DNA of 13,762 nt from Actinomycetes bacterium. Its GTDB lineage: Bacteria; Actinomycetota; Actinomycetes; Propionibacteriales; Propionibacteriaceae. Of the stretch, positions 1-6,363 are shown one piece after another (within the stretch, counting starts at the first letter, position 1; each line of letters begins with the position of its first letter). The notes beneath the pieces were generated by a model. That model did no database searches. It was not told the origin of the DNA and saw only the letters and a list, made by a program, of their open reading frames with translations. The translations under genes were made by a program, and so were the position numbers. The DNA lies in assembly GCA_009785885.1 (NCBI GenBank), contig WQUE01000111.1, forward strand, positions 1-13,762, written 5' to 3'.

Positions 1-375
1 GTCGATCCCGCCCGGGCCGAGAACCTCAAGGTGGGCGACATCATCACGTTCCTGCCCTACCCCGACGACCCCACGCTGGTGACGCACCGCATCATCGGCG
101 TCGGCGTGGGCCCCGACGGCGCCCGCAGCTTCGTGACGCAGGGCGACGCCAATCCCGACCCGGACCCGTGGGGTCCGGTGCCCGCCGCGCACGTGCGGGG
201 CGAACTGTGGTACGTCATCCCGAAGATCGGCTACCTGCGCCAGTCGGCGGGCACGCACTCCGTCGCACTGGTGAGTGGTGCCGCGGCGGTGCTCATCGGC
301 GCGGGCGCGGTCCTGCTGCTGTCGTCACTGCGGCGCCGCACCTCGGCCCCCGCCCGACGCGCGGAGGAGGCCTGA
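1..375 (+). CDS. Signal peptidase I, SipW/S26B type (3' part, 5' end outside window)
   Basis: The reading frame is open from base 1 and gives 124 residues of a C-terminal part. The visible pattern is that of the archaeal/ER/SipW branch of signal peptidase I. GDIITF (about residues 12-17) is followed by VTHRI, whose His29 corresponds to the general-base His that replaces Lys in this branch. Then comes QGDANPDPDPWGPV (48-60) with the conserved GD..NP and PV elements. The nucleophilic Ser would lie upstream and is not visible. A hydrophobic segment at about 88-109 followed by RRR is a C-terminal membrane anchor, as expected for this type. The enzyme removes signal peptides outside the membrane. 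The next gene starts on its stop codon (TGATG), so the two are probably co-translated and the neighbour is a likely dedicated substrate. The family assignment is firm; the substrate link is inference. Confidence 0.85.
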   Translation, partial: VDPARAENLKVGDIITFLPYPDDPTLVTHRIIGVGVGPDGARSFVTQGDANPDPDPWGPVPAAHVRGELWYVIPKIGYLRQSAGTHSVALVSGAAAVLIGAGAVLLLSSLRRRTSAPARRAEEA

Positions 376-1133
376 TGGGCCGCCCACCCGTCCTGATCCG
401 CCGGCTCGCGACCGCAGCCGGTGCGTTGCTGCTCGCCGTCGCTCCCGCGCCGGCGCTGGCCGCCGACGCCTGGGCCGACGGCACCGCAGGCCCCCTCACC
501 CTGGTGTGGGACGGCCCCGCGACGAGCCTGGACTGGCGGGGCCGCGAGGCGCCCATCGCGGCGGAGGGCACCTTCGTCGGCGACCACATCCTCGTGCCGG
601 GCGACCGGATCACCCGCACGGCCACGGTGACCAACTCCGGGCCGGGGGCCGGTATCGCGACGGTGTCGATCCTCGACGTCGTTGCCGCCGGGCCGGCCGC
701 TGAGGCCGGTCCCGGCCGCCTCGCCGACCTCATCGAACTGACCTGGTCGGTTGACGGAGTCCCGGGATCGACCACCTGGGCCGGGGCCGCCTCGGCGCCG
801 GTGGCCTTCTCGACCAAGGTCGACCTGGCGCGGGGCGCCAGCTTCCCCCTGACGGTCGGCGTCGTCTTCCCCGCCTCGGCCACGGACGGCAAGAACCCGG
901 GCGGGACGGCCGACCTGGTGCTGACCTACAGGATCCGCGTAGATCTGCAGGAAGACACCCGCACCGGGCCGGGCGCGCCGATGGGCGGCGCCGCCGATGG
1001 CAGTGCGCCCACCTGGCTTATCCTCGGCCTGGCCGCCGGCGCCGCCGGCGGGTGGCTGCTCGGCCGCCGCCCCACTCAGACCAACACGGCCAGCGGGCGG
1101 GCCCAGCCCGCCTGCGAGGGGTCGAGCGCGTAG
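375..1133 (+). CDS. Secreted, membrane-anchored protein next to SipW-type signal peptidase
   Basis: This 252-residue protein was not assigned to a named family. Residues 1-29 form a signal peptide: RR near the N-terminus, a hydrophobic core, and an ALA/ADAW cleavage site. The mature part (30-205) is predicted beta-rich. GDRITRTATVTNSG (76-89) resembles the first strands of DUF11/CARDB-like immunoglobulin-type folds found in bacterial surface proteins. A Gly/Ala-rich membrane segment lies at about 212-229, followed by RR, so the protein is probably anchored with its body outside. The ATG overlaps the signal peptidase stop by one base. Proteins encoded beside SipW-like peptidases are often their substrates (TasA/camelysin-like or 'alternate signal-mediated exported' proteins), and I infer that here. 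The last 18 codons run antisense to the 3' end of truB, so the true C-terminus is an odd tail. No LPXTG sorting motif is present. Confidence 0.7.
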   Translation: MGRPPVLIRRLATAAGALLLAVAPAPALAADAWADGTAGPLTLVWDGPATSLDWRGREAPIAAEGTFVGDHILVPGDRITRTATVTNSGPGAGIATVSILDVVAAGPAAEAGPGRLADLIELTWSVDGVPGSTTWAGAASAPVAFSTKVDLARGASFPLTVGVVFPASATDGKNPGGTADLVLTYRIRVDLQEDTRTGPGAPMGGAADGSAPTWLILGLAAGAAGGWLLGRRPTQTNTASGRAQPACEGSSA

Positions 1134-1969
1134 AGCCCCAGGAGGCGGCCCGCCGGGTCGAGCACGGCGGTCGGCCCGGACTCCAGGCGCAGCGGCAGCG
1201 CCCGTCCGAACGCCGCGTCCACCGCCGCGGCCGCGTCGACCGTCACGCAGGGGAAGATGCGCCGGGCCGCGTCCGCCAGGCCGAGGACGTCCGCCGGGCC
1301 GATCGCATCGAGCCCGACCGCCTCGTCGGCGCCGAAGCCACCCGAGCGCACCCGTCGCAGCGCCGTGATGTGCCCGCCGACGCCGAGGTCCGCCCCCAGG
1401 TCGCGGGCGAGCGCCCGGATGTACGTCCCGGACGAGCACTCCACTGCCACGTCGAGGTCGCAGTACGGCGCGTCATCCGTCCGGCCGAGCAGATCGTAGC
1501 GGTGGATCGTCACGGGACGGGCCGGCAGGTCCACCGCCGCACCGGCGCGGGCCAGCGCGTACGCCCGCTTGCCGTCCACCTTGATCGCGGACACACTGCT
1601 GGGCCGCTGCTCGATGGGTCCCCGGTAGGCCGCCATGCGCGCGAGGATCGCCTCGTCGGCGATGCCGGTGGCATCGACCGCGTCCCCCAACGGTTCGCCC
1701 TCCGCATCGTCGGTCGTGGTAGCGCACCCCAGCCGGATCGTCGCACAATAGGTCTTGTCGTGCTCCGCGAGGTAGCCGAGCAGCCGGGTGGCCTTGCCCA
1801 AACCCACGATGAGGACGCCCGTTGCCATCGGGTCGAGCGTGCCGGCGTGTCCGGCCTTGCGCACGCCCAACGCCCGCCGGCAGCGGCTGACCGCCGCCTG
1901 GGACGTCACACCAGCCGGCTTGTCGAGCACGACGATGCCATCCAGAACGACACCGGCCGGCACGTTCAC
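1076..1969 (-). CDS. truB: tRNA pseudouridine(55) synthase TruB
   Basis: This 297-residue protein converts U55 of the tRNA T-loop to pseudouridine. The family signature is complete: KPAGVTS (17-23), RKAGHAGTLDPMATG (37-51) with catalytic Asp46, DKTY (71-74) with the active-site Tyr, RPSSVSAIKVDGKRAY (122-137) and SSGTYIRALARDLG (179-192) with the conserved Arg185. The last roughly 70 residues are the C-terminal TruB/PUA-like region seen in actinobacteria. The GTG start overlaps the rbfA stop as GTGA, and a GGAG lies 8 nt upstream, so translation is coupled to rbfA. It is the last gene of infB-rbfA-truB. Its 3' end overlaps the convergent exported-protein gene by 58 bp, and no intrinsic terminator is visible between them. 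There is no ribF beside it, although ribF often follows truB in actinobacteria. Confidence 0.97.
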   Translation of the reverse strand: MNVPAGVVLDGIVVLDKPAGVTSQAAVSRCRRALGVRKAGHAGTLDPMATGVLIVGLGKATRLLGYLAEHDKTYCATIRLGCATTTDDAEGEPLGDAVDATGIADEAILARMAAYRGPIEQRPSSVSAIKVDGKRAYALARAGAAVDLPARPVTIHRYDLLGRTDDAPYCDLDVAVECSSGTYIRALARDLGADLGVGGHITALRRVRSGGFGADEAVGLDAIGPADVLGLADAARRIFPCVTVDAAAAVDAAFGRALPLRLESGPTAVLDPAGRLLGLYALDPSQAGWARPLAVLV

Positions 1970-2412
1970 GCGGCGGGCTCCGCCTCGGCGTCGTGCCGGT
2001 ACGGGTCGGGGTCGCCGGCGTACTTCGTCTCGTCCCGCTGCGCGGCCAACTCGGCGTCGGCCCGCTGGACGCGTGCCAGCAGGTCCTCCATGTCATGGGC
2101 CTGCTCGGTCGTCGCGTCCCGCACGAACGCGAGCGTGGGCGCGAACTTCAGGCCGAGCGTCTTGCCGACGACGCTGCGCAGCAGGCCCTTGGCGGACTCG
2201 AGCGCGGCGGCCGTCCCCGCGAGGTCGGCGGGCGCGTCCGGCGTGTCGAGCACGGTGTAGAACACGCTCGCCTCCCGCGCGTCGCCCGTCAGGCGCACCT
2301 GGGTCAGGGTCACGAACCCGAGCCGCGGGTCCTTCACCCGGCGTTCCAGGTAGCGCGCCAGCACCTCGTGGATCCGGTCCTCCAGCACCGGGATGCGCGG
2401 ATTCTCCCCCAT
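1966..2412 (-). CDS. rbfA: 30S ribosome-binding factor RbfA
   Basis: This 148-residue protein is a single KH-fold factor that binds the immature 30S subunit near the 5' helix of 16S rRNA and helps late maturation and cold adaptation. Residues about 9-115 carry the family pattern: DRIHEVLARYLERRVKDPRLG (12-32), a strand with VTLTQVRLTGDAREASVFYTV, and the closing segment GLLRSVVGKTLGLKFAPTLAFVRD. The remaining C-terminal tail is charged (DPDPYRHDAEAEPAA), a common variable extension. The ATG start is supported by GGAAGGA seven bases upstream, located in the 19-nt gap after the infB stop. The gene sits between infB and truB in the standard order and is almost certainly co-transcribed with both. 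Confidence 0.96.
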   Translation of the reverse strand: MGENPRIPVLEDRIHEVLARYLERRVKDPRLGFVTLTQVRLTGDAREASVFYTVLDTPDAPADLAGTAAALESAKGLLRSVVGKTLGLKFAPTLAFVRDATTEQAHDMEDLLARVQRADAELAAQRDETKYAGDPDPYRHDAEAEPAA

Positions 2413-2431
2413 CGCACGTCCTTCCGCTTGC

Positions 2432-5275
2432 TCAGCTGCGCGGCTTCTCCACCATCTCGTACGTCTCGATCAGGTCGCCCATCTCGATCGACGCGTGCCC
2501 GGACAGCGTGATGCCGCACTCGAAGCCCTCGCGGACCTCGGTCGCGTCATCCTTCTCCCGGCGCAGCGAGTTGATGGACGTCTCGGCGACGACGACGCCG
2601 TCCCGGACGAGCCGGGCCTTCGCGTTGCGCCGGATCGAGCCCGACATCACCATGCAGCCGGCGATGTCGCCGAACTTCGACGAGTGGAAGATGTCGCGGA
2701 TCTCCGCCGAGCCGAGCGCCTGCTCCTCGTAGATCGGCTTCAGCATGCCCTTCAGGGCCGCCTCGATGTCGTCGATCGCCTGGTAGATGATCGAGTAGTA
2801 GCGGATGTCGACGTTCTCCCGGTCGGCCAACTGGCTGGCCTGCGCCGTGGGACGCACATGGAAGCCGATGATCACGGCGTGCGGGGTCGAAGCCGAGGCC
2901 AGCGACACGTTCGCCTCGGTGATCGCGCCGACGCCCCGGTCGATGACCCGCAGGCTGACCTCGTCGCCGACGTCGATCTTCGCCAGCGCATCCTCCAGGG
3001 CTTCGACCGCGCCCGCGGTGTCGCCCTTGAGGATGAGCGACAGCTCGCTCGTCTCGCCCTTGGTCATCTGCTCGAACAGCTCGTCCAGCGTCCGGCGGCG
3101 GGCGCCGACGGCCTGCGCGGCGGCCCGCATGCGGGCCTCGCGCTTCTCGGCGAACTGGCGCGCGACCCGGTCGTCCTCGACCACGAGGAAGTGGTCGCCG
3201 GCCCCCGGGACCGTGTTCAGGCCGAGAACCTGCACGGGCATCGACGGGGTCGCCTCGTCCACCAGCTCGCCGCGGTCGCTGATCATCGCGCGGACACGCC
3301 CATAGGTGGACCCGCACACGATGGAGTCGCCCTTGCGCAGCGTGCCGCGCTGAATGAGGGCCGTCGCGACGGGGCCGCGGCCCTGGTCGAGGTGCGCCTC
3401 GATGGCCACGCCCTGGGCGGGCATGTCCGGGTTGGCTCGCAGGTCGAGCGCCGCATCGGCGGTCAGCACGACCGCCTCCAGCAGCCGGTCGAGCCCGATG
3501 TGCGTCACCGCGGACACGTCGACGAACATCGTGTCGCCGCCGTACTCCTCGGGCGTCAGGCCGTACTCCATCAGCTGGCCGCGCACCTTCACCGGGTCGG
3601 CGGCAGGCTTGTCGATCTTGTTCACCGCGACCACCACGGGCACGTCCGCCGCCTTGGCGTGGTTCAGCGCCTCGATGGTCTGCGGCATCACGCCGTCGTC
3701 CGCGGCCACGACGAGCACCGCGATGTCGGTGCTCTGGGCGCCGCGGGCGCGCATCGCCGTGAAGGCCTCGTGGCCGGGCGTGTCGATGAACGTGATCGTG
3801 CGCGGCAACTCCTCCACGTGCGTGTGCACCTGGTACGCGCCGATCGCCTGCGTGATGCCGCCCGCCTCCTTGGCGACGACGTTCGTGTGGCGCAGCGCGT
3901 CGAGCAGCTTCGTCTTGCCGTGGTCGACGTGGCCCATCACGGTCACGACCGGCGGGCGCGGCGCGAGGTCGTCCTCGCCGCCGATGTCCTCACCGAACGC
4001 GAGGTCGAAACTCTCCAGCAGTTCGCGGTCCTCGTCCTGCGGCGAGACGACCTCGATCTGGTAGTTGAGTTCGGCGCCGAGCACCTCCAGCGTCTCGTCG
4101 GGCACCGACTGGGTGGCCGTGATCATCTCGCCGAGGTTGAACAGCACCTGCACCAACTGGGCGGGATCGACGTTGATCTTCTCGGCGAGATCCGTCAGCG
4201 ACGACCCACGGCGCAACCGCACGATCTGACCGTCACCAGGGCGGATACGCACGCCACCGATCGACGGGGCCTCCATCTGGTCGAACTCTTGGCGACGCCC
4301 GCGCCGGCTCCGCCGGCCACGCTTGCCGCCCGCGCCCCCGCGTCCGAAGGCACCCTGGGTGCCCGAACCGGCGCGTCCGCCGCGTCCGCCGCGTCCGCCG
4401 CCGACCGGGGGCATCCCGCCACCGCCGCCCAGGCCGCCACCACCAGCGGCACCCGCGGGGCCGCGGCCGCCGAAACCGGGACGTGCGCCGCCCCGGGCCG
4501 GCCCACCGGCGCGTCCCGGAGCCCCGGGACGGGCACCAGGACCCGACAACTGGTCCGACTGGCGCTTCGGCATCATCGCAGGATTGGGCCGAGGCAGCCC
4601 GGGAACTCCCCCGAGCGCGCCCGGACGCGGTATCCGCCCGCCCTCTCCGGGCCGCACGCTGTGGGCGTCGTCGTTGTAGGCCGCCGGCCGGCGCTGACCC
4701 ATGCCCTGCTGCGACGCGTATGGATTGTTGCCGGGGCGGGGCGTTCCCGGACGACGCGGCGGCGCCGACGGCACGGGCGCACCGGGGCGGGGTGCGGCGG
4801 GCCGGGCGACCGGTCGCGGCGCGGGCGCCTGAGGCACCTCGGCGTCCGGGGCCGCCGGGGCGGGCTCCGGGGTGGCCGGGGGCGTGGCTTCGGCCTGCAC
4901 GACCACCTCCGGCGCCACCGCCTCCACCACGACCGGCGCGGGTTCGGGGGCCGGAGCCGGGGCGGGCGCCTCGGCCGGTGGCGCCTTCACGACGACCGGT
5001 GGCGCCTTCACGACGACCGGTGGTGCCGGCGTGGCGACGCCTGGCGGGGCCGGCACGACGGCCGGTGCCGGAGCGGTCGCGACCGGGGCCGCCGCCGCTT
5101 CGGTCGCGGCGCCGCGCTCCGACTTCACGATGTCGGAGATCTGCCGTGCGATGATCGATTCGATGCTGGACGAACTGCTCTTGACGTACTCGCCCATGTT
5201 GTTGAGCCGCGCCAGCAGCTCTTTGCTTTCCATTCCCAGCTCGCGCGCAAGCTCGGACACTCGGACCTTGGCCAC
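2432..5275 (-). CDS. infB: Translation initiation factor IF-2
   Basis: This 947-residue GTPase brings initiator tRNA to the 30S subunit and promotes subunit joining. Its domains in order are an N-terminal IF2_N helix bundle (AKVRVSELARELGMESKELL, 2-21), a long Pro/Ala then Gly/Arg low-complexity linker (about 55-335) with a basic knot KRGRRSRRGRR, a second IF2_N-like unit (about 348-410), the G domain, and then IF-2 domains II to IV. The G motifs are intact: GHVDHGKT (448-455), DTPGH (498-502), NKID (552-555). I chose the GTG at 5275 because AAGGAG lies just upstream (a short 4-nt spacing) and because it places V-AKVRV exactly where other actinobacterial IF-2 proteins begin. An in-frame ATG at 5299 has no ribosome site. 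The expected upstream partners nusA and ylxR are absent. Confidence 0.98.
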   Translation of the reverse strand: MAKVRVSELARELGMESKELLARLNNMGEYVKSSSSSIESIIARQISDIVKSERGAATEAAAAPVATAPAPAVVPAPPGVATPAPPVVVKAPPVVVKAPPAEAPAPAPAPEPAPVVVEAVAPEVVVQAEATPPATPEPAPAAPDAEVPQAPAPRPVARPAAPRPGAPVPSAPPRRPGTPRPGNNPYASQQGMGQRRPAAYNDDAHSVRPGEGGRIPRPGALGGVPGLPRPNPAMMPKRQSDQLSGPGARPGAPGRAGGPARGGARPGFGGRGPAGAAGGGGLGGGGGMPPVGGGRGGRGGRAGSGTQGAFGRGGAGGKRGRRSRRGRRQEFDQMEAPSIGGVRIRPGDGQIVRLRRGSSLTDLAEKINVDPAQLVQVLFNLGEMITATQSVPDETLEVLGAELNYQIEVVSPQDEDRELLESFDLAFGEDIGGEDDLAPRPPVVTVMGHVDHGKTKLLDALRHTNVVAKEAGGITQAIGAYQVHTHVEELPRTITFIDTPGHEAFTAMRARGAQSTDIAVLVVAADDGVMPQTIEALNHAKAADVPVVVAVNKIDKPAADPVKVRGQLMEYGLTPEEYGGDTMFVDVSAVTHIGLDRLLEAVVLTADAALDLRANPDMPAQGVAIEAHLDQGRGPVATALIQRGTLRKGDSIVCGSTYGRVRAMISDRGELVDEATPSMPVQVLGLNTVPGAGDHFLVVEDDRVARQFAEKREARMRAAAQAVGARRRTLDELFEQMTKGETSELSLILKGDTAGAVEALEDALAKIDVGDEVSLRVIDRGVGAITEANVSLASASTPHAVIIGFHVRPTAQASQLADRENVDIRYYSIIYQAIDDIEAALKGMLKPIYEEQALGSAEIRDIFHSSKFGDIAGCMVMSGSIRRNAKARLVRDGVVVAETSINSLRREKDDATEVREGFECGITLSGHASIEMGDLIETYEMVEKPRS
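4975..5022 (-). repeat. 21-bp tandem duplication within the infB linker
   Basis: Two exact 21-bp copies lie side by side (4981-5001 and 5002-5022), and the first 6 bp also occur just before them. They encode the doubled heptapeptide VVVKAPP in the disordered linker. The length is a multiple of three, so the frame is kept. This looks like a slippage duplication in a part of the protein that tolerates length change. Confidence 0.85.
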
Positions 5276-5315
5276 TACTCTCCTTGCGGGTCCGGGCATC
5301 GCGCCAGGACCATTT

Positions 5316-5355
5316 CTAGTCGGTGCTCATCTCTGGGTACTCATCGAGTGCTCAT
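5316..5355 (-). promoter_or_regulatory. Three overlapping mini-ORFs (MSTR, MSTQR, MSTD) in the infB leader
   Basis: On the minus strand, three tiny reading frames follow each other and each overlaps the next by the four bases ATGA. They are ATG at 5355 (Met-Ser-Thr-Arg-stop, ending 5341), ATG at 5344 (Met-Ser-Thr-Gln-Arg-stop, ending 5327) and ATG at 5330 (Met-Ser-Thr-Asp-stop, ending 5316). All three start with the near-identical octamer ATGAGYAC. The array ends 40 nt before the infB GTG. It could act as a chain of start-stop sites that senses initiation efficiency, or it could be a repeated RNA or protein binding motif. What is certain is the repeat and the frame geometry; the role is inference. 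Confidence 0.5.
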
Positions 5356-5380
5356 GAGCGTTAGCCCACTTTCTTGGATC

Positions 5381-5404
5381 CGGCGCGCCCGGTCAGGCGC
5401 GCCG
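5381..5404 (-). promoter_or_regulatory. GC-only 9-bp hairpin in the infB leader
   Basis: CGGCGCGCC (5381-5389) and GGCGCGCCG (5396-5404) pair perfectly around a 6-nt loop. No U-run follows on either strand, so it is not a standard intrinsic terminator. In the minus transcript the loop reads UGACCG, and its UGA is the stop codon of the possible leader ORF that begins at 5473/5470. It lies about 120 nt before infB. Confidence 0.5.
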
Positions 5405-5473
5405 CGTGCTGAGGTGTGCGTGTCGTCCACGGACGGCACGCCAATTCCACCCGATCGGGTGGACAAGCATCAT
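5393..5473 (-). CDS. Possible 25/26-codon leader peptide upstream of infB
   Basis: Two tandem ATGs (5473 and 5470) lie 1 and 4 nt after the predicted -10 box, so a transcript could begin on or just before them. The ORF from the second ATG reads Met-Leu-Val-His-Pro-Ile-Gly-Trp-Asn-Trp and ends in a UGA placed in the loop of the GC hairpin. Third-position GC is lower than in neighbouring genes, so coding is not well supported. It is reported because the stop position relative to the hairpin resembles an attenuator layout. Confidence 0.22.
   Translation of the reverse strand: MMLVHPIGWNWRAVRGRHAHLSTRRA
5446..5463. promoter_or_regulatory. Perfect 18-bp palindrome at the predicted infB transcription start
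   Basis: TCCACCCGATCGGGTGGA is identical to its reverse complement over all 18 bases. It lies at about +6 to +23 of the predicted infB transcript. As DNA it would suit a dimeric repressor blocking promoter clearance; as RNA it could form at most a short stem because there is no spacer. No regulator gene is nearby. Confidence 0.5.
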
Positions 5474-5474
5474 C

Positions 5475-5483
5475 AGTGTACCA
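5475..5483 (-). promoter_or_regulatory. Extended -10 promoter for infB-rbfA-truB
   Basis: On the minus strand the bases read TGGTACACT: a TACACT -10 hexamer with the TG dinucleotide of extended -10 promoters. No good -35 is visible 17 bp upstream, which extended -10 promoters tolerate. Transcription would start near 5468-5470, giving a leader of about 193 nt before the infB GTG. Confidence 0.45.
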
Positions 5484-5551
5484 GGTGGAATGGGATCGCC
5501 CACGCACACCGGGAACCGGGCGTCCGGGTCCGGAGGGCCCGGGCCGCCACC

Positions 5552-5881
5552 CTACTTCGGAGTCTCCTTCTCGGCGGCCTTCTGGGCGGCCTCCGCCTGA
5601 CGCTGCTCGAAGCGCTGGTGGAACGTCGCCGACGGCATGCCGATGCCGATCCCCAGGATCAGACCGCCGACCACGCCGGCCGCCGCCGACAACCAGACAC
5701 GGTTCACCGTGCCGAAGTAGGACGCGCGCAGCGCGGCACTCGAGTTTCCGCTTGTCGCAGCCGCCACGATGTTGCGCAGCGAGAAGGACGACATCGTGTA
5801 CTGCCACAGGAGGAGGAACATGGCCGCCAGCACGATGAGGACACCGAGAACGAGGAGGAGTTTCTTGGCGAATTTCAACAT
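5552..5881 (-). CDS. Small membrane protein, two predicted helices, family not recognised
   Basis: This 109-residue protein has a basic N-terminus (MLKFAKK), a long hydrophobic helix at about 8-27, a polar stretch (28-62), a second Gly-rich hydrophobic helix at about 64-82, and a charged tail (HQRFEQRQAEAAQKAAEKETPK) likely to form a short helix or coiled coil. Both termini are probably cytoplasmic. I do not recognise a family and give no function. The ATG at 5881 has no Shine-Dalgarno site, but TACCCT lies exactly 6 nt upstream, the geometry of a leaderless transcript. It follows the SRPBCC gene on the same strand with a 44-nt gap that holds this promoter and an operator-like inverted repeat. 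It precedes the infB leader. Confidence 0.75.
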   Translation of the reverse strand: MLKFAKKLLLVLGVLIVLAAMFLLLWQYTMSSFSLRNIVAAATSGNSSAALRASYFGTVNRVWLSAAAGVVGGLILGIGIGMPSATFHQRFEQRQAEAAQKAAEKETPK

Positions 5882-5887
5882 ATCGCC

Positions 5888-5893
5888 AGGGTA
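5888..5893 (-). promoter_or_regulatory. -10 box for a leaderless transcript of the small membrane protein gene
   Basis: The minus strand reads TACCCT, then six bases, then the ATG at 5881. A start 7 nt after the -10 hexamer would place +1 on the A of the start codon. There is no Shine-Dalgarno sequence to compete with this reading. Confidence 0.5.
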
Positions 5894-5910
5894 TCCCCCA
5901 TGCCGGACGG

Positions 5911-5928
5911 TGACCACATCGGTGGTCA
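5911..5928. promoter_or_regulatory. Inverted repeat TGACCAC-N4-GTGGTCA, operator candidate
   Basis: A 7-bp perfect inverted repeat with a 4-base centre starts on the SRPBCC stop codon. It lies at about -30 to -47 relative to the predicted leaderless start of the downstream small membrane protein gene, where a repressor or activator could act. No T-run follows, so a terminator is less likely. Confidence 0.4.
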
Positions 5929-6342
5929 GTCCGACACGCACGCCTCGATGCGTCCCAGCGCCGCCTCCCAGCGCTCGCTCAGCCAGGAGACGTCCATGTC
6001 CGTTGTCAGACGCGAATGCGTCACCGTGAGGAGCGTGGACGCGTCCTGGGGTTCCAGGGTCAGTTCCACGACGCTCGGCGTGGCCTTGTCGTCGAGCCGG
6101 AACGAGAAACGAACCTCCTCCAGCGGATGGAGACTCCGAATCACGCCGCTGCGGCCGTCGTCGGCCCGCCACGTGTTGCCCTTCTGACCCAAGGCCGCGC
6201 CCGGCCCGAGCAACGCCTCGGCCCCCTCCTTCGACATGAGGACCTTCCAGACCTGCTTCACCGGACACGCCACCAGGCGCCTGACGACGACGGTGGCGTC
6301 CAGGAACTCCGGGGCCTGCTCACCCACATTCTGCTCAGACAT
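5926..6342 (-). CDS. SRPBCC (AHSA1-like) ligand-binding domain protein
   Basis: This 138-residue protein has the helix-grip pattern of the SRPBCC/AHSA1 family. RRLVACPVKQVWKVL (21-35) is the first strand and helix, a Trp/Gly-rich middle follows, then VIRSLHPLEEVRFSFRLDD, then VELTLEPQDASTLLTVTHSRL, and a C-terminal helix with the usual W..AL pattern (WEAALGRIEA). Such domains bind hydrophobic small molecules or act as chaperone-like modules; the ligand here is unknown. I chose ATG 6342 because GAGG lies 6 nt upstream; an in-frame ATG seven codons earlier lacks a site. AHSA1-like genes are often paired with an ArsR regulator, but none is present here. The gene is divergent from the lipoprotein gene. 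Confidence 0.85.
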   Translation of the reverse strand: MSEQNVGEQAPEFLDATVVVRRLVACPVKQVWKVLMSKEGAEALLGPGAALGQKGNTWRADDGRSGVIRSLHPLEEVRFSFRLDDKATPSVVELTLEPQDASTLLTVTHSRLTTDMDVSWLSERWEAALGRIEACVSD

Positions 6343-6363
6343 CGATACCTCAATTCGCATCAT

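Noticed and set aside
231..1439. Minus-strand open frame of about 402 codons opposite the exported protein
   Set aside because: It has Arg/Gly/Pro-biased shadow composition and overlaps the genuine truB frame and the signal peptidase gene.
5273..5299. ATG at 5299 as the infB start
   Set aside because: There is no Shine-Dalgarno site, it adds eight residues not expected for IF-2, and the GTG at 5275 has AAGGAG and matches the usual N-terminus.
2393..6187. A very long plus-strand open frame (about 1264 codons) over infB and neighbours
   Set aside because: It is antisense to the intact IF-2 gene and crosses three genes. Its translation is Arg/His/Asp-rich with no domain pattern, typical of GC-rich antisense frames.
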